DNA from: a virus | Direction: 5' to 3' (one strand) | DNA: 20,339 nt | IMG/VR virus record: IMGVR_UViG_3300030085_001506 | Span: 1,453 to 21,791 of that record | Shown here: positions 12,378 through 18,966 of the stretch, piece by piece | Layout of the letters: the number at the start of each line of letters is the position of its first letter | Position numbering within the stretch: position 1 is the first letter of the stretch | Notes under the pieces: model-generated | Seen by the model: only the letters and a program-made list of their open reading frames with translations | Told to the model about the DNA's origin: nothing | Database searches by the model: none | Translations under genes and position numbers: made by a program

Positions 12378-12385
12378 TATTTATA
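12378..12385 (-). promoter_or_regulatory. T4 late promoter box TATAAATA for gp4
   Basis: The minus strand carries an exact TATAAATA, the T4 late consensus, 23 bases upstream of the gp4 start. The start point would be near 12372. In the same 32-base gap the plus strand has TATATAAG (12361-12368), a possible late box for the 12387 gene, so the gap may be a divergent late promoter pair. Confidence 0.6.
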
Positions 12386-12386
12386 G

Positions 12387-13211
12387 ATGCCTACTCCAAG
12401 GTCTGTATCAGACATTAAATCAGCATTACTAAGACCTGCCCTTACCTCTCACTTTGAGGTGCAACTTTCTTTCCCTCAAGCGATTAGAAGTTTTCTTGGT
12501 GTGAATCAAGATAATGTAAATTTGGCATGTTGTGAGGCAAGTCTTCCTGGATCACAATTAGCAACTCTTGAAAATAATAATGATCGCACTGGTGTAACTG
12601 AAAAGCACGCATATAGAAGACAGTTTGATGATAGGATTGATCTGACTTTCTATGTTGATGCTAAGAACTACACAGCTATCCGTTTCTTTGAGGGATGGAT
12701 TAGTTACATCATGAATGAAGATCAGGATAACAACCCATTCTCAGCAGGAACTGGTCCTACTCAAGATGCACCACCAAGTCTTGCATCAAGAGAATATAAT
12801 TATAGGGTAAAGTATCCCAATGATTATATTGCTGATCAGGGATTGAAAGTGATAAAGTTTGAAAGGGATTATCAACAACAATTAACTTATGAGTTCGTCA
12901 GATCATTCCCCTTGAGTATTTCATCAATGCCAGTTTCGTTTGATTCATCATCTCTTTTGAAGGTCACTGTATCAATGAGTTATATCAGGTATATTGTGCT
13001 GAAGACTCCAAGTAAAACTGGATCAGGTGGAGGATCTAATCCAGCGGAAAGATTTAATCCATCGAGTCAAGCAAATTCAAATTCTCAACAATTGTCAAAT
13101 CTATATAATCCGTCTGTTAACCCTGACTCATCCTTCAGAAGAAATATAAACAGAGTTACTCCAGATGATGCCCGTCTAATTCAAGAAGAAGCAAATTTCA
13201 CACTTCTGTGA
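12387..13211 (+). CDS. 54: gp54-like baseplate/tail-tube initiator protein
   Basis: A 274-aa protein with the tail-tube type fold of gp19/gp54. The features are an N-terminal HFEVQLSFPQ strand, CCEASLPGSQLATLE (the loop with conserved LPG), DRIDLTFYVDAKNYTAIRFFEGWISYI, EYNYRVKYPNDYIAD, and YEFVRSFPLSISSMPVSFDSSSLLKVTVSMSYIRYIV. The C-terminal 60 residues are Ser/Asn/Pro-rich and probably disordered. T4 gp54 (320 aa) connects the tube to the baseplate, and its neighbour in this window (gp48) fits that role. A second tube-type protein such as gp19 cannot be excluded. It is divergent from gp4 and upstream of gp26. Confidence 0.7.
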   Translation: MPTPRSVSDIKSALLRPALTSHFEVQLSFPQAIRSFLGVNQDNVNLACCEASLPGSQLATLENNNDRTGVTEKHAYRRQFDDRIDLTFYVDAKNYTAIRFFEGWISYIMNEDQDNNPFSAGTGPTQDAPPSLASREYNYRVKYPNDYIADQGLKVIKFERDYQQQLTYEFVRSFPLSISSMPVSFDSSSLLKVTVSMSYIRYIVLKTPSKTGSGGGSNPAERFNPSSQANSNSQQLSNLYNPSVNPDSSFRRNINRVTPDDARLIQEEANFTLL

Positions 13212-13217
13212 ACCCAT

Positions 13218-13224
13218 CTAAATA
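13218..13224 (+). promoter_or_regulatory. Late promoter box CTAAATA for gp26
   Basis: CTAAATA lies 7 bases after the preceding stop and 30 bases before the gp26 ATG. It has the same sequence as the late box before gp48 on the other strand. The leader contains no Shine-Dalgarno sequence. Confidence 0.5.
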
Positions 13225-13253
13225 AAATTACTGAAAAAATTCTATAAGACATC

Positions 13254-13973
13254 ATGCCTTTACCAAAGATTGCCACACCGGTATATGAACTTGAACTACC
13301 TTCAACAGGACAAACGATCGAGTACAGACCTTTCCTTGTAAAAGAAGAGAAAGTTCTTGTGATTGCATTGGAGAGTGAAGATACCAAGCAAATCACAACT
13401 GCAATCAAAAACGTCATCAAGAATTGTATCAAGACGAAAGATATCAAAGTAGAAAATCTTCCTACATTTGATATTGAATTTTTGTTCTTGAACATTCGTG
13501 GTAAGTCCGTTGGTGAAGAGATTGAAGTTACTGTAACTTGCCAAGATGATGGTGAGACACAAGTTCCTGTCAAGATTAATCTGGATGATATTAAAGTTCA
13601 GAAAAACGAAGATCACACGAACAGGATTAAAGTTGATGATAGTATCATGATGGAGATGAGGTATCCATCTCTTGATCAGTTCATCAAAAACAATTTTGAT
13701 TTCACTGAACAAAATGCCATGGAGCAATCATTTGATTTGATTGCAACTTGTATTGATAAGATCTTCACTGAAGATGAAGTTTGGGCAGTAGAGGATTGTT
13801 CAAAGAAAGAAATTGTAGAATTCCTTGAGCAGATGAATTCCTCTCAGTTCAAGGAGATTGAAAAGTTCTTTGATACTATGCCTAAACTTTCGCATAAAAT
13901 CAAAGTAAAGAATCCAAAAACAAAGAAAGATAATGAGGTGGTAATTGAGGGTCTTGCGGGTTTTTTCGCGTAG
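13254..13973 (+). CDS. 26: gp26-like baseplate hub assembly protein / tail chaperone
   Basis: A 239-aa protein resembling T4 gp26 (208 aa), which is needed to assemble the baseplate hub around the tape measure. The N-terminus (YELELPSTGQTIEYRPFLVK, then ERKVLVIALESED-like EEKVLVIALESED) matches the T4 pattern HEVLLPSQNRYVTIKNLTVLDGKNLLTALKSED in outline. The T4 zinc-type CxxC pair is not kept (only one Cys in TVTCQDD). The 3' end has the heptamer GGGTTTT, followed by the stop codon and a hairpin, so a fraction of ribosomes may shift to -1 and make a 301-aa gp26-gp51 fusion. The late box is at 13218. Confidence 0.82.
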   Translation: MPLPKIATPVYELELPSTGQTIEYRPFLVKEEKVLVIALESEDTKQITTAIKNVIKNCIKTKDIKVENLPTFDIEFLFLNIRGKSVGEEIEVTVTCQDDGETQVPVKINLDDIKVQKNEDHTNRIKVDDSIMMEMRYPSLDQFIKNNFDFTEQNAMEQSFDLIATCIDKIFTEDEVWAVEDCSKKEIVEFLEQMNSSQFKEIEKFFDTMPKLSHKIKVKNPKTKKDNEVVIEGLAGFFA

Positions 13974-13994
13974 CCATGATCCATATGGATCTGG
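13958..13994 (+). promoter_or_regulatory. Probable -1 programmed ribosomal frameshift signal (gp26/gp51)
   Basis: The slippery heptamer G-GGT-TTT lies at 13958-13964, in exact register with the gp26 codons (GCG GGT TTT TTC). A 9-base spacer that includes the TAG stop follows. Then comes a hairpin at 13974-13994: CCA(T)GATCC, loop ATAT, GGATCTGG, that is 8 bp with one bulged T. After a -1 shift the frame is open through TTT CGC GTA GCC and into the gp51 ATG codon. All three elements are visible; use of the site is inferred from the resemblance to tail-chaperone frameshifts. Confidence 0.75.
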
Positions 13995-14158
13995 AGAACT
14001 ACTACAGACTTAACTTTGCTTTGATACAGTACCATAAATATTCATTAACTGAGATTGAAAACTTGATGCCTTGGGAACGAGACATCTATGTTGCGCTACT
14101 ACAACAGCATCTTGAGGAAGAAGAATTAAAACAAAAGCAAAGGAATGCCATCAAGTAA
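13976..14158 (+). CDS. 51: gp51-like small hub assembly protein
   Basis: A 60-aa protein (ENYYRLNFALIQYHKYSLTEIENLMPWERDIYVALLQQHLE, seen as NFALIQYHKYSLTEIENL and the following residues). This helix-turn-helix-like layout with Trp is typical of the second reading frame of tail-assembly chaperones and of cyanophage gp51-like proteins. T4 gp51 acts in hub assembly. The start may be ATG 13976 or 13985; neither has a ribosome site, because the upstream region is the slippery T-run. Translation is therefore most likely as a -1 frameshift extension of gp26. It overlaps the following tape-measure-like gene by 14 bases. Confidence 0.68.
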   Translation: MIHMDLENYYRLNFALIQYHKYSLTEIENLMPWERDIYVALLQQHLEEEELKQKQRNAIK

Positions 14159-16379
14159 ATTCGGTTCTAAATTCTTAGGTAAAGAAAGATATCAGCAGTA
14201 TGTTGAAGAACTTACTGCTGAAGGAACCATTGGTGGTGAGCAATTATCTCCCGAAGAGAGAAAGGAAGGATTTAAGAAGAGAAACGATAGGATAGGATTT
14301 GAGGATTTTGTAGATAAAGTATTAGATAAAAAACAATCAGCAACAATTTCAAAAGGACCAAAATCTTTACCAGGTAAAGGTCGTGGCGGTTCCCTGGTAA
14401 AAAGACAACCGGGTGCTCTTGTAAAATCAGATAACGTAAGTAAAGCAGTCCCTCAAGAAGGTAGTAACATACTTGAGGAGATTCTAAAGATTGTCACATC
14501 GATTCGTGATACTCTTATAAAACAAAATGAGTTTGATAAGAAACAAGACAATCAACAAAGACAATCTTCCGAGAGAAGACAGAGAAAGAGTAGAGAAGAA
14601 AAATTAGAAGGCAATGTCTTCAAAGGTTTAGCAAAGGCAGCAAATAAAGTTCTTGGTCCAGTCAAATCTTTATTTGATAAAGTATTTGATTTTATAAAAA
14701 CAATTTTAATTGGTAGATTCCTTGTCAAACTAATTGATTGGATTGGTAATAAAGATAATCGGGAGAAACTCACTGCCATAGGTAAGTTTTTATCCAAAAC
14801 ATGGCCAGCAATTCTTGCTGCATACTTATTGTTTGGTAATTCCTTAGGTAGATTCATCACCAACTTGATCGGGATGACTTTAAAGTTCATCCCTAAGATC
14901 GCGATGACTATTGCAAGACTTGCTGCTGCTCACCCATTAGCGGCTGCTGCGATTGCAGGTGCTGGATTATTTGTTGCTGGTGCGGTAATTCCTAAGTTAA
15001 TGCCAGGAACAGTTGATGAGCAGGAAAGAAAAACTGCTGCAGCACCTGGAACGACTGCAGAAAAAATTAAAAAACTTGAAGAGCAGAAAGCAAATTTAAA
15101 CTTCCTTCAGAGAATGCAAGGAGTTGGTGCAGAGATTGATGAGCAAATAAAATTCTTAGAGACTGGACAGACTGCTGCATATTCTGGTGGTGGATTAGTA
15201 CAAGGATTCTCTGGTGGTGGCATGGCGCGTGGAACTGATACTGTTCCTGCCATGCTCACTCCTGGTGAGTTTGTTATGTCTCGGGGAGCAGTTAATAAGT
15301 ATGGAGTTGACACTCTTGCATCAATGAATGCTGCAGGTGGTGGAACTAATAGACCCAGAATGATAGGTGGATCTGTTTATGCTCAAGGTGGTGGACATGT
15401 TCATAAGAGTGAAAGAAAATTACAGGGTGATAGTGAAACAGATAATGCTGACATAGATCCAGAGTCTGGTTTACCCATGAAGAAACCAGCAGCAGTTCCG
15501 AGTGTAACACCAACACAACCTATCATTCCATCATCTAATAAATCCAGTACGGCAAAAAATCCCATCGTTGCATCTATGGGATTCTCTCAGGAAGATTTTG
15601 ATGTCTTTAGAAATGTAGTTGCATCTATTGAATCGGGAGGAAAATATGATATTGCAGGTGGAAGTGGTGGACATTATGATGGCAGATATCAACTTGGTGC
15701 GGCTGCAAAGACTGATGGTGCCAGATATGCAGGAGTAGAGGATCCTGGACACACTCCAGAAGCAAGAGAAGCATTTAGAAAAAATCCACAATTACAAGAG
15801 GCTTTATTTGCCGGATTTACTAAGGCAAATCATACTTATTTGATGGGAAATACTGAATATAAAAATGCAAATCCAAGGAGAAAACTTCAAATTCTTGGAT
15901 ACGCTCACAATCAGGGTATGGGTGGCGCTGAAAAATGGATGACGACTGGTGTTGTTGGTTCTGATGGATTTGGTACTAAAGGTACAAAGTATACTGATGC
16001 AATCGCTGCAGCATTTAAAACTGGAAAAGTACCATCAGTCTCTGCACCAAGTAGTTCTGGACCTATGATTGCTTCTGACAGTAGTTCGAGTTCTTCATCT
16101 AATGGTAGTAGTGGTGGTGGAACAACATCATTTGATAAGTCTCTATTAGGGACTTTTGATTATAATAAGGTGAGACAACAACTTGGAGTAAAAACTTCAT
16201 CAATATCCAAACCTTCGAGACCATCTTCTTCTACTGCTGCTTACAACCAAATGCAGCAGCAGACCCAACAGCAGGGTCAACAACAAACAGAGCAACCACA
16301 AACCTCAGATATTCCTGCGTTTGATGCCGCTGCAATGTCTTCTCCTAAGAAGATAAAAACTTTAGGGATAACGGTATAA
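14145..16379 (+). CDS. Tape-measure-like tail protein with transglycosylase-like domain
   Basis: A 744-aa protein. Regions in order are a basic N-terminus, a charged coiled-coil-like region (130-160), hydrophobic membrane-type helices (about 180-200 and 222-283, AAHPLAAAAIAGAGLFVAGA), a coiled coil (303-340), a Gly-rich motif with GTDTVPAMLTPGEFVMSRGA (363-382), and a C-terminal lysozyme or soluble-lytic-transglycosylase-like domain (about 476-630). The last has FRNVVASIESGGKYDI with the probable catalytic Glu 496, YDGRYQLG and GYAHNQG. The tail is Ser/Gln-rich (QMQQQTQQQGQQQTEQ). TPGEFV-type motifs and hydrophobic stretches are typical of phage tape measures, and the place right after the gp26/gp51 chaperone pair fits the usual gene order. 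It would cut peptidoglycan during DNA entry. T4 gp29 identity is not demonstrated. Confidence 0.72.
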   Translation: MPSSKFGSKFLGKERYQQYVEELTAEGTIGGEQLSPEERKEGFKKRNDRIGFEDFVDKVLDKKQSATISKGPKSLPGKGRGGSLVKRQPGALVKSDNVSKAVPQEGSNILEEILKIVTSIRDTLIKQNEFDKKQDNQQRQSSERRQRKSREEKLEGNVFKGLAKAANKVLGPVKSLFDKVFDFIKTILIGRFLVKLIDWIGNKDNREKLTAIGKFLSKTWPAILAAYLLFGNSLGRFITNLIGMTLKFIPKIAMTIARLAAAHPLAAAAIAGAGLFVAGAVIPKLMPGTVDEQERKTAAAPGTTAEKIKKLEEQKANLNFLQRMQGVGAEIDEQIKFLETGQTAAYSGGGLVQGFSGGGMARGTDTVPAMLTPGEFVMSRGAVNKYGVDTLASMNAAGGGTNRPRMIGGSVYAQGGGHVHKSERKLQGDSETDNADIDPESGLPMKKPAAVPSVTPTQPIIPSSNKSSTAKNPIVASMGFSQEDFDVFRNVVASIESGGKYDIAGGSGGHYDGRYQLGAAAKTDGARYAGVEDPGHTPEAREAFRKNPQLQEALFAGFTKANHTYLMGNTEYKNANPRRKLQILGYAHNQGMGGAEKWMTTGVVGSDGFGTKGTKYTDAIAAAFKTGKVPSVSAPSSSGPMIASDSSSSSSSNGSSGGGTTSFDKSLLGTFDYNKVRQQLGVKTSSISKPSRPSSSTAAYNQMQQQTQQQGQQQTEQPQTSDIPAFDAAAMSSPKKIKTLGITV

Positions 16380-16382
16380 GAC

Positions 16383-18944
16383 ATGGCAATTGCTTCTCAA
16401 AAGTTATTACCTCAAAGTAGAAGTGGGGCGATGGTCCCGATAAAGAAAACTGCTATCACAAGAATTACACCGATAGCAAAGAAGAAAGCAGTTTCTGCAA
16501 AAGAAAATAAAGATACACTTGTTGTTATAAAAGAAAGATGTATTGAGATTAATACTCTTCTTAAAGGATCTCTTGCACTGGATAAAATTAGAGCAGATAG
16601 AGAGAGAAAGAAAGCACAACAACAGAGACGTGCTGGTCAAGAAGATAAGTTAGAGTCTAAGAAGAAAGGTAAGGAAGAAAAAGGTCCTGGACTGAAGATG
16701 CCTAAGATCGGATTCCTTGATAGGATGAAGAACTTTATTAAAAATGTTTTACTTGGATTTATTATTGTTCGACTTCTTGAATTTGCCCCTATATTAAAGA
16801 AGATAATACCGGTAATTGCTGGTGTAATTGAGTTTATATCTAATGTTTTCCTTGGGATTATAGATGGTCTTGGAACTTTCCTGTCCTGGGGATTCATGGC
16901 ATGGGAAAGCAGTGAGAAAAAATTAAAAGAATGGGGCGGTGATGAAGCAGTAGCAAGGTTCAATGCACTTGGTGATGCGTTAGGAAATTTATTCAATGCC
17001 ATCCTTATTGTTGGCATGACCACTGCAAAACTGAATGGTGGGAAAAAACCTGGAAGAAAACCTGGAACAAAACCAAGCGGAAAACCAGGTGGAAAACCTG
17101 TAGTCAAACCAAGAACTGGTATGAGTCCGACAGGTCCGCGAGGTGCATCAAGAGCCATTCAACTGAAGCATGGACCTGAGGCAAGACAGATTTATGATAA
17201 TGCAAGGGCGAATGGTAAGAGTGTTGCTCAAGCAAAGGCAGCAGTCAATAGAGCACTGAAAAGTGGAAAGATTGTTTCTAAACCACAGACAGGAACACTG
17301 AGAGGTAATGTTGGCACACCTAAGGGTGCTGTAATGAAGAAGGGTCTTGGTGGTGCAGGAAAGAGAGCAGGACTCAAACTCTTTGGTAAAGCAGGTGTCA
17401 AGATGGCAAAGAGTGTCTTTGGTAGGATCCCCATCATGGGTCCTCTTATCGTTGCCGTTGCGTCATTGCTTGGTGGAGAACCAATAGGTCAAGCATTATT
17501 CAAAGGTGTTGGTGCAGCACTTGGTGGATTACTTGGATCATTCATTCCCATCCCTGTAATCGGAACTCTACTTGGTGAGACTCTTGGTGTCTTTGTTGGA
17601 GATCTTCTCTACTCACTCATTCTTGGTGGCGGTCCTGACGAGGCCCTTAGAAAATTACAAGACGCAATCAAGACTGCTATGGATGTAGGTGGTCTTGTTA
17701 TTGATTTCTTCAAAGAGGGATTTGGTAGATTCTTTAAGGACTTCCCAACAGTTGATGTTCCTGAAGTTATGAAGTCTCCTTTGGGAGCACTATTTCCATT
17801 CTTAGCAACTGATGGTGCGAAGGGATTTTTTGGCGAAAAGCAAGTAACAAAAATGCCAAACCTCAGCATACTCTTCAACCCATTTGCAATGCTCACTGAG
17901 TTGATACCTCATGCTGCAAAATCATTCTTCCCAGCAATATTTGGAGAAGGTGGAACCGCATTTGGTGGATCAAGTTCTGTAACAGTCACCTCAGGAGCAC
18001 CAGTACAAAAATCCTCTTCACAACCAAATGTAAATCCATCGGTGCCCGGTGGTGGTTACAGCACTACTCCTGCAAATGTTGATAATTTACCAGCAAGTAA
18101 AAAAGGAAAAATATACTTGCACTGGACTGCTGGTAGTGGAGGAACAGCTTATCCTAATAGATACCATACAACAATTCTTGCTGATGGTAGTAAAGTTCAG
18201 CAAGTTCCTTACACGCAATTTAATACACCTGGAGGACACACTGCATATAGAAACAGTCAAGGTGTTGGACTTGCAATCGCGGCGATGGCAGGTTGGAATT
18301 GGTCTTCGATTAAACCAGAACAACTTGATGCATTAACTTCTGAAGCAGCAAAAATTGCAAAAGACATGGGTTATAGTAAGTCTATGATCAATGTAAGAAA
18401 TGTTGCAACCCATGCTGAAGTTGGATCGATGAAAGATGGTGGAAAAAATACTCCACCAATGGCAGGAGCAAAAACAGATCCAGATAACTATGGACCTGCA
18501 TGGCCAGGTTGGGGTGGTGATGGAACAAGATCTGACTTTATTGATATTAATAAAGCAGATTACAACGCACAAAAAGGTGTTGGTGGTGACAAACTTCGTG
18601 CTATGATCAAGGCTAAGATGAGACTTGGTGGACCTACCATGGGAAGAGGACTTTATTTGATGGGTGAAGAGGGTAAAGAATTTGTCATAGATGCAGATTC
18701 TACCAGAGCACTACAAGGAACTTTCCCTGGATTACTTAAAGCATTGAATAAAGCAGATGGTGATGAAGCAATTGCCATATTAAAATCATATGCTGACTAT
18801 GAAATGGGTGAAGTTATTCCCGTCCCAGTTCCTGTTAAACAACCCATGCAAAATGTAGGTGGATATAATGAAAGTAAAAAACTCTCTGTTAATGTTGCCA
18901 CGTCTAAGAAAGAGTCATTCAGTGACATTCTTTATATGCGTTAA
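16383..18944 (+). CDS. Second tape-measure-like tail protein with amidase-like domain
   Basis: An 853-aa protein 3 bases after the previous gene. In order it shows a basic coiled-coil-like N-terminus (68-100), hydrophobic helices (110-165 and 343-413), a Lys/Pro/Gly repeat (about 220-243), and a Ser-rich linker (530-560). An N-acetylmuramoyl-L-alanine amidase / PGRP-like domain spans about 575-725: LHWTAGSGG with His 580, RYHTTILADG with His 595, and ATHAEV with His 677, then RSDFID. The C-terminal LYLMGEEGKEFVIDADSTRA resembles the TPGEFVMSRGA motif of the preceding protein. The zinc ligands of amidases are two His plus Cys/Asp; His 580 and 677 and Asp 717 are the likely set. It is probably a tail protein that digests peptidoglycan at infection. 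One of the two is the tape measure; I cannot say which. Confidence 0.7.
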   Translation: MAIASQKLLPQSRSGAMVPIKKTAITRITPIAKKKAVSAKENKDTLVVIKERCIEINTLLKGSLALDKIRADRERKKAQQQRRAGQEDKLESKKKGKEEKGPGLKMPKIGFLDRMKNFIKNVLLGFIIVRLLEFAPILKKIIPVIAGVIEFISNVFLGIIDGLGTFLSWGFMAWESSEKKLKEWGGDEAVARFNALGDALGNLFNAILIVGMTTAKLNGGKKPGRKPGTKPSGKPGGKPVVKPRTGMSPTGPRGASRAIQLKHGPEARQIYDNARANGKSVAQAKAAVNRALKSGKIVSKPQTGTLRGNVGTPKGAVMKKGLGGAGKRAGLKLFGKAGVKMAKSVFGRIPIMGPLIVAVASLLGGEPIGQALFKGVGAALGGLLGSFIPIPVIGTLLGETLGVFVGDLLYSLILGGGPDEALRKLQDAIKTAMDVGGLVIDFFKEGFGRFFKDFPTVDVPEVMKSPLGALFPFLATDGAKGFFGEKQVTKMPNLSILFNPFAMLTELIPHAAKSFFPAIFGEGGTAFGGSSSVTVTSGAPVQKSSSQPNVNPSVPGGGYSTTPANVDNLPASKKGKIYLHWTAGSGGTAYPNRYHTTILADGSKVQQVPYTQFNTPGGHTAYRNSQGVGLAIAAMAGWNWSSIKPEQLDALTSEAAKIAKDMGYSKSMINVRNVATHAEVGSMKDGGKNTPPMAGAKTDPDNYGPAWPGWGGDGTRSDFIDINKADYNAQKGVGGDKLRAMIKAKMRLGGPTMGRGLYLMGEEGKEFVIDADSTRALQGTFPGLLKALNKADGDEAIAILKSYADYEMGEVIPVPVPVKQPMQNVGGYNESKKLSVNVATSKKESFSDILYMR

Positions 18945-18948
18945 ATAG
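18941..18948 (+). promoter_or_regulatory. Possible late box TTAAATAG
   Basis: TTAAATAG overlaps the stop of the 853-aa gene and lies 19 bases before the gp27-like start, with AAGAGG (18953-18958) as ribosome site. The first base departs from the CTAAATA boxes seen elsewhere in the window, so this is a weak call. Confidence 0.35.
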
Positions 18949-18966
18949 AAATAAGAGGTAATACAC

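Noticed and set aside
13254-13973. Zinc-binding motif in gp26 as in T4
   Set aside because: Only one cysteine is present in the relevant region (TVTCQDD), so no CxxC pair can be claimed.
13978-13991. Perfect 14-base palindrome GATCCATATGGATC as a protein-binding operator
   Set aside because: It is better explained as the core of the hairpin of the frameshift signal, and no operator context is visible.
16637-17158. Minus-strand ORF of 173 codons opposite the 853-aa tail gene
   Set aside because: It mirrors the Lys/Pro/Gly-rich coding strand, lacks promoter or ribosome signals, and the opposite strand has clear domains.
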